Shown here in pieces: positions 10,975 to 21,239 of a DNA stretch of 64,000 nucleotides (the first letter of the stretch is position 1; each line of letters opens with the position of its first letter). The DNA is taken from contig JADANN010000405.1 in the NCBI GenBank assembly GCA_018806985.1, positions 1 through 64,000 on the forward strand. Direction: 5' to 3'. Below the pieces are notes generated by a model. The model saw nothing but the letters and a program-made list of their open reading frames with translations, was not told where the DNA came from and did no database searches. The DNA comes from Angiostrongylus vasorum (taxonomy: Eukaryota; Nematoda; Chromadorea; Rhabditida; Metastrongylidae). Both the position numbers and the translations under genes were made by a program.

Positions 10975-11490
10975 CCGCCTCTTAGTCAGTTGAGCATCTC
11001 GAATGATCCGAACACACCCTCGACGCTCTTCTATACATGGCGGTTGCTTTTGATATGATCATCAGTTGATGATAGTTTGTTTTTCAACCGATAATCCACC
11101 ATGCAGTAGTCGGTATTTTGTTAGCCAACAGATAGCGAATAGCAAAACACAGAAATAACCTCTATCTCGAGTTGGTGCAGCAGCGTAACTTTCAGCAGCT
11201 CTCGAGAGCTACTCGCACTTTACAACACTTCCGTACAGAACCGTATCGTGAGAAACAACATCGAAGATCTATATCAAAGAGTATTATTAGTAAAGTAAAG
11301 ATATTGGACTATAAGTAAATACTGCTAAGAAAATGAAGATATATTGAAGAGTTTCCATATGGTTGCCCTTTTGTTCATCAAAAGTTTCCCTTCTATCTCT
11401 TCGGCACGTCTTACCATTTCTTGTCCGTATAGTTATAATAATTCAAATCAGCATTGTCTATTAAGTTAGTACCATAAAGTAACAAAACTA
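10975..11490. other. No recognisable gene
   Basis: Spacer between B1 and B2. AT-rich, with no repeat shared elsewhere in the window that I could see. Confidence 0.4.
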
Positions 11491-11499
11491 CCAAAATTT

Positions 11500-12250
11500 T
11501 TAGTATTTCTCCGAGGATTCCGAGCCCCTTTCGGCTGTGATTAGATGTGTTTCCACTAGAAAAACACCTAGTGTTAATAAACTTTGATGAGCTAAACGTC
11601 GATCGGACTGATGAAGCTCTGATTCCCGTTGTTTCGCCTGCAATTTCGCACTGAGTGTCAAGCTCGAGCTGGTGGCATCGTCAACGACGAGGTTCAATTG
11701 TGTCTCCTCATAAGGCCATGCATTCAACCTGGAATCTTTCGCACAAAAGGCGTGGTATGAGAGTGTGGCGGGATAATTCCTTTTGTAAATTGTCCATTAA
11801 AATATGCGAGCTAACAGAATATGTAGTGGACTACAGTGACACGCCATCCTGAACGCAATTAGTGCCAGCTTCACCCCCTCAGCAATGTTCTTCGCCACTT
11901 TGGTGTCTTCCTACATGCCTACGTGACCACTTATCTATGTCGTCAATCATCGAGAAGTACGGCCAGTGGTGTTCACTCCTTTCGACGAGAAACTGCTTAT
12001 TGGGTTGCCCCTCCTTCATCTACCGCGAACGGGATTCTACTTTTGCATGGTGTCTTTCTGTCGTTTTTCGCCATGAGGAAGCTGTAGGCTAATTGCTTTG
12101 TTTTGTGGCGACCCAATTTTACTCTTAGCATGGTTTTCCAATGAAAATGTTGAATTCGTCCCTAGGCTCTTTCTGCTCGAATTCCTTTCAAACACTCCTG
12201 TTTTGCTTTCTCCACTTTTTCTCTGGAATTGTGTTAGTCTCATTTTGATT
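11500..12250 (-). CDS. Weak two-exon gene candidate, unidentified product
   Basis: On the minus strand AAAGTTTCAG precedes AATCAAAATG (start 12243), a layout typical of a spliced-leader acceptor, followed by 68 hydrophilic codons rich in S, K, N and Q. Lower down, a frame 11728-11568 (LNAWPYEETQLNLVVDDATS...) is bounded by TTCCAG and TAG/GTGTTT and is 161 nt. I could not find a donor in the first frame that joins the second in phase, and I do not recognise either. Treat as two separate hints at coding sequence, not a model. Confidence 0.2.
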
Positions 12251-12579
12251 CTGAAACTTTCAATTTCCCCCTCTTAACGTTGAGCTCTTGCTTCAAACAT
12301 GAGCATTAACTCCGACGTTCGGGAGCTACGAAGAACTTACTTAAAATGTCATCCAAACTTGGTACACTTGTAGAACATTATGTATCGAAGTAGGTAAAAC
12401 GACGAAGATGCAAATAGAAACTTTACGAGCTTGATGGTTCTTGAATACAGGGTCAACGGAATTCCAGGACCTCATTCTGCTGAGCAAATGCTAAATAATC
12501 TATTGTCCACATTTATAACGCGTTATCTACTTTTTTCTTTCATGTATACTGGAGTTACATAAACTATTCGGTATCGCTT

Positions 12580-12860
12580 CCATGTGAATTCTGTGCGGTT
12601 GGTCTCCACGTGACATACTTAGTGGAAGACTCACAGAAAGCGGTGAGTGTGCAAAGAAGCTATTTTGTGTTCGATGTGACTGAAATCTTGGTTTTCCATT
12701 TTCTCTGTTTGGTTATGGAGGTGTTTGGCCGAATAGATTGCTGTCAACTTGACCTTTCCTGGCTCTGAGGAAGGCGAAATCCGCCGAAACGTCAGCTGGT
12801 TGGTGAATAAAGAATAAAAATAACACCTCGTGTTTGCTGAACAGGAATACGAAGAACTAC
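12580..12860 (+). mobile_element. Short hammerhead-bearing element (type 1)
   Basis: A unit of about 280 bp closely matching 49120-49440: TCTGTGCGGTTGGTCTCC, AAGACTCA.AGAAA.CGGTGAGT, a spacer, then the hammerhead-like motif and an AT-rich end with ATAACACCTCGTGTTTGCTG. No open frame. Pieces of the right half occur at 2600, 10640, 25440, 29400, 29740, 30180, 40140 and 43090. Confidence 0.7.
12758..12799 (+). ncRNA. Best-preserved hammerhead-like ribozyme motif
   Basis: Order: CCTGGCT (stem I, 5' side), CTGAGGA (matches core CUGANGA, 12765-12771), one extra A, GGCG-AAATC-CGCC (stem II, four pairs), GAAAC, GTC (cleavage triplet ending at 12793), AGCTGG (stem I, 3' side, pairing with CCTGGCT through two G-U pairs). 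Helix III would be only AC/GU. That is the geometry of the minimal type I hammerheads of Penelope-like elements, which work as dimers because ACGU is self-complementary. The extra A before stem II departs from the textbook core. Activity is not shown. Confidence 0.55.
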
Positions 12861-13290
12861 TATTTCTTATGCGAAAACCTTAGAACCTGGTAAGTATGTG
12901 TCCTTCAATCTATTTTTTTTTAATTCACAGCAGATTCTCTGAAGAGCGAAACCTGCCAATAAGTGGACAGCATCGCTTGTGACTCCATATTTCGTCACCA
13001 ATTACTTCGTTTACGTCATAACTGCAAAACTTTCGCCAAAGTTGGTCATTTCATCATTGTAACGTTACTGGGATTAATGGCATGAACGAGGTTATGTCAA
13101 CGGGGGAACCGTCATCACGGTCATCTTATATGATTTATGTTCTCTTAACGGCATTTAGTCATTATGAAAGTAATGGCAATTTTCGTGACGTATTTTCAGC
13201 GTTTAAGACCCAGTGTGAATTTATTTGAACTTGAAAATAACTGTTGCTATAGAAACTCCAAGAGCGACTTTCTATTAAGCTCGGTATTGA
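12861..13290. other. No recognisable gene
   Basis: Between the short element and the 5' end of B2; nothing identifiable. Confidence 0.4.
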
Positions 13291-13719
13291 TTGGTAATTC
13301 TGCTTCTTCATCGTCCTTGAGTGGCCAGTCTTTTCTCCATTCCCACTTTAATTTTCTCATCTTTGACTTTAATATTACGCTTGAATCAGCTAGTAGGAAT
13401 GCCGGACGAGAACTCGTTGTGCGAAAATTACTTCCCTCAGATTTACATCGTGTCGAAGAGTTGAAAATCATCTTGCAAAGGTTAAGTCAGGGCTCCAGGG
13501 AGAATTAAACTGCTCAAGCAGCAACAGGCAGGCCTCAGTATCTCGCACACTGAATGCTCTTCTGCCTGACAACGGGCAGTGCAGTGAGACGATCGGTTGA
13601 AGGTAACATAATCTTGCGGTAGTGCCGGACGTCACTAGAAACCGAATCTGACGAACACACGCATGAGACGCCACGGAGGTTGCTTCTTACTCTGCAGTTA
13701 TAATGCAAACAACACTGGA

Positions 13720-14440
13720 CAAACACCGATCTTCACGTCGTTCTTGAAGCCGCGAATCACATCGAATTCCATGTAATTGCACTGCAAAAAGACAGAAATC
13801 AGCAACGGTTACATACGCCTACTAAACAAGAGCACCCTTGTCATCCACAGGGAAAAAGGTTGCGTCACGAAATTTCGGCGGCGTAGGCATTTCCGCGTCC
13901 CATTGTCCCATCTCGTCGACTCATTCAAGATTCTGTACCCCTCGAATTGCCGTCCTCCGTCTACAACTGACGCGTCGTAAGAATACCACAATCATCAACT
14001 GCTACTCACCGACCGATGCAGCTGATGAGTACGAATTAGATGCGTTCTATGATCAGTTGAAGGAGGTTGTCCGCAATGATAAAGCGTACTAAAAAATTTG
14101 TTGTCGGAGACTTCAACGCCAAAGTAGGAACGGCCAACGAGAGCGAACATAGGATCGAAAATTATGGATTATGAGGAAGAAATGGAAATGGTAACCGTCT
14201 CGAAGGACTCGTGTCTGTAGCACATTTATTCCATACAGACTCGTTTTCCAGAAGAGAGAAAGCTGCCGCCGAACATGGGATTCTCATAACAGCACGAATC
14301 ATGCGAAAAATCGTCTATATTCTCACAAACAGATGAGGGTGCCTTCCATGTATATCGGTAGTCGCATAATCCCATGCTGGGTCCGATCACCGCCTTCTTC
14401 GCGCGAAGATTCGATTCAGCCTCCATATACGAAAGAATTC
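13720..14440 (+). pseudogene. B2 endonuclease domain, degraded
   Basis: Frames read EISNGYIRLLNKSTLVIHRE, then IINCYSPTDAADEYELDAFY and VVGDFNAKVG (14104-14130, catalytic GDFNA box intact), then a stop and the ILTNR block. Broken by at least three frame changes. Compared with B1 it keeps the aspartate of GDFN. Confidence 0.8.
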
Positions 14441-15084
14441 ATTTCATTGATCATAAAGTAGTCAGGCTTCATATGACGAAAACACTGTGGAAGGAGTTCC
14501 ATAAAACTGTGACTGGTAGATCAAGAAAAACCCGAGCGAAGACAACGAGCTATTTGTCGAAGGAATTAAAAAGTTGTGCTGGGTTCGCCTCAAATTCCTC
14601 AGCCAAGAAGATCATATTGCATCTCCATTACCGCAAAGCAGTTGCCCTAAAAGAGAGGAAACTGACCGTTGAGCCTAACGCAACACACTTAATAGTGGCA
14701 AAAAAGCTTATCTGCGTCGGTAAAAGCAGAAGAAATTGTTCAGCAGGATGGGAAAAAGAAACAGACTGAAAAAAATGCCGCTAGAACATGTGCGAGTCCA
14801 ATGTTCCGCTGTAAGCCTTGATGAACGAGGCTTGGATTATCAAACTTTCTTTCATGATGTAGAATTGATAATGACAACGCCCCACATCAACATTCTCGGC
14901 TCCACAATTCCCGTTCCAGACCCTAAAATCCCCGCTGGAGAAAAACCACCCGAAATTCTTTCCTCTGACGTTCGGGTTGTGATAGCACGAAAAGCAGGAC
15001 AAAACTCCAGGACATAAACAATGTCACTGCCAATTTTTTTAGAGCTGGAAGCCACAATGTACATGTTGTTCTAGCACGCAACCT

Positions 15085-15365
15085 ATATTACACCACTTTT
15101 TTCCCTTTCCCTTCTTCGAACCTCATTTCCTATGGGTATGGTAAGAGGTCAGGTCGATGGAAAAGCTGTATTTTCTTAGTGCAGTTCCGATAACGGATAG
15201 ATAGGATTCTTATGTAGGATAGGCCCACCCCTTGACACCGATCGACGACCGTTGATAGGATTGCATTCGTTTTGATACTGTCGAACGTTTTTCGTAGTCG
15301 ACAGAAGTCAGAAACGGAGGCAGATGATATTCTTGACAAGCTTCTATAACCCTGACAAGGCTTCC
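15085..15365 (-). pseudogene. Inverted RT segment inside B2
   Basis: Minus strand gives EYHLPPFLTSVDYEKR, then SYIRILSIRYRNCTKKIQLF, the RT block spanning the first catalytic aspartate, inserted backwards between endonuclease and RT. Same position and ends as in B1 and B3. Confidence 0.8.
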
Positions 15366-15399
15366 TACTGTGATCGAAAATATATCCTATCGAAATCAT

Positions 15400-16720
15400 A
15401 TGCCCTCAAATGGTTGTGCCTCGTAGACCAATGGAGGTTGTGGTTACAGTCATTCTGCCCAAGAAAGGTTAGCAAAGTGGTCTTCGTAGCTACTGTCCGA
15501 TATGCTTTTTTGAGTGTGATCTGCAAGCTCTTCAACAAGATTATCCTAGTGCGCATCGAAGACATTGGATGGGACACAACCATTTGAGCAATCAAAATTT
15601 CGATGAGGATTTGATTATGCAGACCACTTGCAAATCGTGTGCAGTGTCATGGAATTCTGTCGGGAATAGTATTTCTCCCTTGTTCCAACTTAACCGACTA
15701 CGAGAAAGCGTTCAACAGCGTCGAAGCGAATGCAATCAAATCAGACCTCGTTGACCAAAGAGTGGACCCGTCCTATACGCGAACACTAGCAGGCTGTTTT
15801 CCGAACTAGACCACGAAAATACACCTTTTCTATCGACCACTTAAAATAAGAGAAGGGGTTCGGCAAGGTTACGCCACATCACTAAAGTTGTTTACTGCTG
15901 CTTTGCAGTGTATAACGAAGTCACTGGATTAGCTAGAGAAAGGCCCAGGTATTGATGAGAAATCTCTACCAATTCTTTGTCTTGCTGAAAACACCGTCAC
16001 CTTCTCAAAAAGTACCAGTGAAACAGAGATGATGATCAATGAGCTGAACGAAAGAGGAATAGAAGACCGGACTACGCATAAATCGGAACCAGACCCAGTT
16101 CACGAAGAACTCAGGTGAAGCAAAGGCGATCAAATCGAACTAGGTGGTTCTGTGATTTCACAGACTACTTCGCACGTGTACTTTGACGTCTAGTAAATAT
16201 GGAAAACAACAAAAAGCAAGAATTAGACAGAAGAACTAGAGCAGCTTGGACAACATTCGGGCCTCTCAACGAAGCTACGGACTAAGTGAAAGACCTGAAA
16301 ATTCGCGCTCACTTTTTTGATACAGCAGTTTTCCCAGCGCTCTGTTAAGCTGCAGAGACGTGAGCTGATACCTCAATCACGTCAAGAATTCTGCGCATTA
16401 CCTATATTTGTCTTCTGAACAATGTGTTCTGAAGTTTAACCAGTAAACACAAAATCTAGATGGATTACGAAGACCTGATCTTCTAAATTTGCCTCATCTT
16501 TCGGGACCCAAAAGAACTCATGTCGACAACGAAACATAGATGGGCGGGTCATACAATCGGAAAAACAGACGACAGATAGAAGAAAAGAAATTTAGAGTGG
16601 ACTCCAAGAGCATGCGGACGACCCATACATAGGATGACCACCTACATGTTGAGTTCACATGTTCGTAACTAAAGTCAATCAGTTGTACCCGCAACTGCAG
16701 TTGTTTCCCAGATCACAGTA
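15400..16720 (+). pseudogene. B2 reverse transcriptase and C-terminal region, degraded
   Basis: Readable blocks: LSVICKLFNKIILVRIED, then QPFEQSKFR*GF with the TGA, LFTAALQCITKSLD, and the block corresponding to FADD (LPILCLAENTVTFSKS), where the aspartates are gone. After 16200 come pieces of the C-terminal domain (TKHRWAGHTIGKTDDR). Confidence 0.8.
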
Positions 16721-16904
16721 TGACACTCGCGTCCACCACCGTGCTCGAATCAAACCACCATGATGGACGACGACTGCAAGGAAACGAATGGAAAATAGGC
16801 TGGTGTCCGCACACCTCGTGTGAAAGGCCGTCTAAGCACTCAAGTGTCCAATTAGCTTTTCATTTTTCTTGCAACAATAGCGTGCATAGAACTATTTTTT
16901 TCCG

Positions 16905-17160
16905 TCGGTGCATGCAACGCAGTGGTTAGAGGCCTCCTCAAACACAAACATGGTCCCTGGTTCGTTCCTGTGCTTTAAACTTGCGAACCTCTCCATCCTT
17001 GCAGAGCCGGCTAATTGGTGCTCGACTTGATTGGGAGGATAGCAGAACAGAAATGGTACATTGTAGCGCTATCATAACTCATTGTATAAGGCCGGATATG
17101 CATACAATCACCGTTCAACATGCTTGTAAAGTCGAATGCATGGTGAATCCCTCACAGATT
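16905..17160 (+). mobile_element. tRNA-like SINE segment in the B2 tail
   Basis: GCAACGCAGTGGTTAGAGGC (A-box-like, 16915-16934), CCCTGGTTCGTTCC (B-box-like, 16952-16965), CTTGATTGGGAGGATAGCAG and GGCCGGATATGC follow. The same segment ends B1 and B3. Confidence 0.7.
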
Positions 17161-17329
17161 CTTCAATGGCGAACGCTTTATCCTTTACTCTTTATTGAGC
17201 TTTTTTCTTGCGGCCGAGGCAAAAAATGCCTTATCTTCATGTCGACTTATCACAAAAGATTATCAAGACTATCCTGACAGTCAAGTGGACAGCACGCCGA
17301 TTTGAAAGTCTTTGAATGTTATTAGCAAA

Positions 17330-17990
17330 ACTTGGACCGCGGGCCACATCAATGGGTGATTGCTGATGGCAGCGTTGGATAGAAAACTAGCTGAGCGAAA
17401 CGCAAAGCAAGGACCTTCTTAGTTACTCGTGTAATTCGCGAGCCCGCGGAAAGCGTAATCGTGATTCGATCTCGCCCGGGGTCCTCCTTTTACGAGTATC
17501 TCAGCATCGTTGTAGTTGCTCTTCACATCACACCCTGCCGTAATGAATCCTAGTAGACAGCAAATGAAAATAGGTTTACGTCGTTGGAATCTTTTTAAGG
17601 TCTTTTACCTCTAATATACACGGAATATCTTCGTGAATCAGCGTTAAAGAATTCCTTTCTAAGGGATTTATTCTGCAGATGAGTAGTGGGAAACAAAGAC
17701 ATGGGCACATTAATAGTGTTTGTTTATTATGAACGTCATCAAAGGTTGTTTAGTGCTTCGAAAATAATGCACGAGCCTGGTGTACAACTGTGATGAGACT
17801 TTTCTCAATAACTTTATACCGCAATGTCAAAATGCTGCACAGAATGCTGTAGAATGGAACACATTCATTTTTAACGACTGAAAAAACGCTCAGCAAATAA
17901 ATTATCTCACGAAAGAAACAGAATACACTGAATATCGAGTCATTAAGCCGAAACAACTACCAGTTCCTAAGAATTTAGCAAACAACGAGA
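17330..17990 (+). repeat. S5 repeat plus shared AT-rich extension
   Basis: S5 core at 17330-17560 (tRNA-like AATTCGCGAGCCCGCGGAAA and GTGATTCGATCTCG), then an extension to about 17990 that recurs in reverse complement at 59850-60190. Sequence after 17990 is not shared. Confidence 0.7.
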
Positions 17991-18059
17991 AAACGAAAAA
18001 AAAACCACACGCCTAGCTCACTCAAAAAAATGTTGAAAGAATGAGCAAAGCAAAATTAC

Positions 18060-18290
18060 ATCTATGATTCGTTTTCTTGTTCAGCCATCTAGTCGATGCT
18101 AGAAAGTGTTACATTTACCGATAGTACTAACTGAGAGGCAAGTGAAACGAAGGACCAGCAATGTGTGGTGGTGAACACGTTACTCCCCGGAAAGGACAAT
18201 AGCGCGTTCGTTCCCCACCGCAGGCACCTGCGGTCCGAAGTTTTGCAGATATCTCAACAATATTGTGGTTATATTTCGCTTAATACCCTA
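18060..18290 (+). mobile_element. S5 repeat copy
   Basis: GAAACGAAGGACCAGCAATG, a tRNA-like core GAACACGTTACTCCCCGG and GCGTTCGTTCCCC, then TGCAGATATCTCAAC. Closest to the copy at 2020-2170. Confidence 0.6.
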
Positions 18291-19309
18291 CCTTAAAAAT
18301 CATAGTGGGCTGAAAACAAAAAGGAAAACGAAAAGATAAATTTAAGATAGTTGCAGGTGAATCCGAACGGAAACATACACTAATATAGAAATTAGGAACT
18401 ATTAGCGAATAGTTCCTTTATACATACAATGTCGTCCTCAGATTAGGAGCAATTTCTCCTCGACCTCTCAAAAAATATAACTATATTGAATGTACGTCTA
18501 AAAAAAGTCAAATAAAGGTGGGTAGAGAAGAATCACTAACCTCTTCGTGCTCTTTGCATGTTTCAAACGAATTCTATTCGTCATCCTCCACACAGGTTTC
18601 GAACGAAAGTTGTTCTTCGTCGAGGTCGGTCGCCGTGATGAGGCGCGATGCTGAAGAGGAGAATACATAGTGTACAATACGATTAAGCACACAGTAACTT
18701 AATGGGTTAATACTGCCGATGCCGATGAGTTCCGATGACTGAGCAACCAACCATCTGACTACTTCACAGATTCACCACGTGATGAGAACGCGAAAGAAAA
18801 GCCCATTGAATTGATCTCCAGTCAGTCGAGACATAACGGTTGAATAAGAGATCTTAAATAACTCCGTCTTAGTATCATGCCCGTTGGGTCAATGGAGTAT
18901 GCAAAAACTAGGCTAAAATTTCAGGAAAACCAAATTTTAATTAGGATCAGGTATGAACTGAGGACTACCAACATGATGGACGACTTAGCACCAGAGTTGA
19001 GCAGACGGAAACCAGCAACATGGGGAGCTTTCAAGAGCACTGAAGAGGTAGTGAAGAGAACAAAGAACGCCCGACTCCGTGCCCATCTTTTATACTGAAC
19101 GGCACTTTCTGCCTTAACGTAAGCGTTAAAAACCTGGTCGCTGCGTAAGCAGGGTGAAAGATCACTCAGCGTCGTAGAACACACTACTGAGATGACGATG
19201 CTGAGAGTATCCCGTGTCATACAAGCAAGCAAAGAGATCCGAAGTTCCGACCTGCGTCAACGATCAAAAATTAAATGTGCCGTTCTGTAAGCTAAACAGT
19301 CGAAGATAA

Positions 19310-19523
19310 CTCAAAAGGCCGGCTTTTTTCTAAAACTCGTCATGAATGACTCATATATATGTATATATTTATATGATCTTATAAACTGATCTTGTTGAGC
19401 TGATGCAAGGTTGGCATAGGTTTCGTCTTTGTTGTCGTTGTCGCTGTTGTTGTTGGTGTTGTTGGTCGATGGCTGACGTTTCGGCGCGGCGATTTCACCT
19501 TCTTCAGAGCCCGTGCTGTCACG
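19310..19523 (-). mobile_element. 214-bp hammerhead-bearing insertion (type 2) with 12-bp target duplication
   Basis: AGTCGAAGATAA occurs on both sides (19298-19309 and 19524-19535) and is a single sequence in the uninterrupted family A frame. On the minus strand the insert starts with the hammerhead-like motif, continues with a run of ACAACAACG-type triplets and ends AT-rich without a long poly(A). The same insert, at the same place, is in A2 (32868-33068) and, truncated, in A7 (47816-47884), so it entered family A before these copies dispersed. Confidence 0.75.
19469..19512 (-). ncRNA. Hammerhead-like motif (type 2)
   Basis: Minus strand: CGGGCT, CTGAAGA, A, GGTG-AAAT-CGCC, an extra GCGCC, GAAAC, GTC, AGCC. 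The core boxes are intact but five extra bases separate stem II from GAAAC, so this copy is probably inactive. Confidence 0.5.
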
Positions 19524-19799
19524 AGTCGAAGATAAGGTGTATTGGACACATAATGCGTATGAACGACAATCGATGGAAAAGACCTTAGTGACTGGATTCC
19601 TCGGGATGTTAAACACACTGCAGGAAGACCACCGAATCGATGGGCAGAGTTCGGCACGAAAAGCCCAGAAAAAAGATGTGAATCTCTACGAGTGCCTAGA
19701 GCGGGCAGAACTCACTGGGCTGTTGTACGCGACGGGGAAAAATAGAAGATTTACCGGCGTCCGCTCGATTCACTCGACGATCAACGAAACTACAGGTAA

Positions 19800-21090
19800 T
19801 ACAGGCGATCGCAAGGTTTGCAAATTTAGAATGCAAATGAGTGTTAAAAATTGGGGCAATAAAATGTTATGCGACAGTGGCATGTAGTGATTATTGTGGA
19901 GAATCGAACATACCCAGGTTAGCATGTTGTGTTCTTGTGGACCGAAGGAAGATCTATTGCTTTCTGCTAGTTCTTATCGGGCGGCGACAATTTTCTGAAA
20001 CTAAATTATTTCTGTCCATGGTTCTGAATCTGAACGTCTAACTCGTCAGCACGGCAACCTTATCGGGAAGCTGAGTCTTTGCTGGAAGCACTTTTATTCA
20101 TGGCAGGACAGTCTAAATGTGACACTTAATCCATCGTTCTGATGGGTTCGTCTCCAACTGTTCCTCACAGGTTGTTCAGTGTGGTGTGCTATCTCTCGTA
20201 TAACAACTTTTCAGATTCATTCGTATTGGCATATCTGGAGGTGTTGGCGTCGATCCGGGCACAATTGTCGTTACCGCGAATGCGATGAACGTCGAATTGA
20301 ACGATAAATACGTTTTATAGCTAAGAGATGAAGATGAGCGTCTTGAAAATTGACACTGGCAAATACGCCTATCAATGCCCAAGTCTGTTTTTTTTCTATT
20401 CGCATCCGTTCTAGCATTTTCATACAAGTCAGCGTGTTACTGCATTTACGAACGTCAAGCTAATCAGTTTGTAAGCAATTTTTTCACTTATTTTTTGTCT
20501 TCAAACTATTGTCTACAAAGGCATGCTGGTAGGACTTGGTGGGACAACGCAATCGAAGCGGAGCAATACTGTTGGAATGTAAAGATGTGGATAGATTTTC
20601 CATGAGGTTACAGTTCGTCGCCAAACATTCCGGAACAATCCTCTCAATTGTTTATCATTTTATTCCAGCAAAAGTTGTCGGGAGGCATTACATTCCAGTT
20701 TTCACGAAGAGCCACTTCTGCGTGCCTTCACGGTGAACATTCTCTGTGTCGAATATTGTTTCAACAACAGCAATGGTCTCTCACCACAAAACAAACTCGT
20801 ACCAAAGAGGGTAGTTTGTAAATTATTAAGCGAAGATTACAAAATTTCTCGAGCCAAGCCTGATGCAACATCTATGTTAGATGGGCTATCGATGGAGTAT
20901 TAAAAGTACCTCGGAAAATCTCCTTGGAGAAATATACATTCACTGGTGCCCGCACTCGTAAACATTCAAACTGCTTGGTCCATTATGTGGTCGTCCTACT
21001 GCACTATGCAGTCATTCAACTTGATTCTGTTGTCATTACTGGAAAGCAGTGCCAACCATGTTTGTTTGCAGCGCTTAGTCCTCCTTGTTT
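19800..21090 (+). repeat. Duplicated block F, copy 1 (unidentified)
   Basis: Matches 54420-53160 read in reverse: CCATGGTTCTGAATCTGAAC, GTTCAGTGTGGTGTGCTATC, CAATTGTCGTTACCGCGAAT, and the coding-like stretch at 20733-20903. It directly precedes pseudogene P1, just as copy 2 abuts the intact gene, so the block belongs to a larger inverted duplication. Confidence 0.75.
20733..20903 (+). CDS. Conserved unidentified coding stretch in block F
   Basis: Frame VNILCVEYCFNNSNGLSPQN..., then CKLLSEDYKISR and DATSMLDGLS, ending in a stop. The other copy (53490-53278, minus) has the same reading with changes that are mostly conservative. Matching frames with substitutions in both copies suggest an exon of a real gene or a pseudogene of one. 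An upstream acceptor TTTTATTCCAG lies near 20670. I do not recognise the family. Confidence 0.35.
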   Translation: MNILCVEYCFNNSNGLSPQNKLVPKRVVCKLLSEDYKISRAKPDATSMLDGLSMEY

Positions 21091-21239
21091 GATTTTTGTT
21101 TCTATTTTTTTCGTTACCGTATTATTTTTTTTTCTAATTTGGACACTTCCTAAAATACGAGGGAGCCCTTTACTAAATAAGCGGTAAGACACTGCGATGT
21201 AATGGTACTGTTGAAGAAGTCCAGATATTAGAAGACCGT

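Larger units (their letters stand above)
13290..17330 (+). mobile_element. RTE family B retroelement copy B2 (broken)
   Basis: Same layout as B1 in opposite orientation: 5' region 13290-13720, endonuclease 13720-14440, spacer, inverted RT piece (minus, 15085-15365), RT 15400-16190, C-terminal region to 16720 and tail. B1 and B2 face each other 5' to 5' across about 3 kb. The RT region has an in-frame TGA in the FR*GF block at 15603-15605, also present in B3. The 5' region has one 114-codon frame (13164-13508) whose second half is weakly conserved in B1. Confidence 0.85.
18780..19790 (+). mobile_element. RTE family A 3' part (A5)
   Basis: Plus-strand frames read MMDDLAPELSRRKPATWGAF, then SEVVKRTKNARLRAHLL-type, EIRSSDLRQRSKIKCAVL, and after an insertion VYWTHNAYERQS and GRPPNRWAEFGTKSP. 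This is the C-terminal region of family A RT, down to the element end near 19790. It is interrupted by a 214-bp insertion at 19310-19523. Confidence 0.8.

Noticed and set aside
13164..13508. ORF1 of family B
   Set aside because: Only its last third resembles the B1 sequence, with a stop in B1; too weak to call a protein.
19403..19588. Arg/Cys-rich plus-strand frame with CCRCRCCCWCC-like run
   Set aside because: It is the antisense reading of the triplet run in the type 2 insert, not a cysteine-rich peptide gene.
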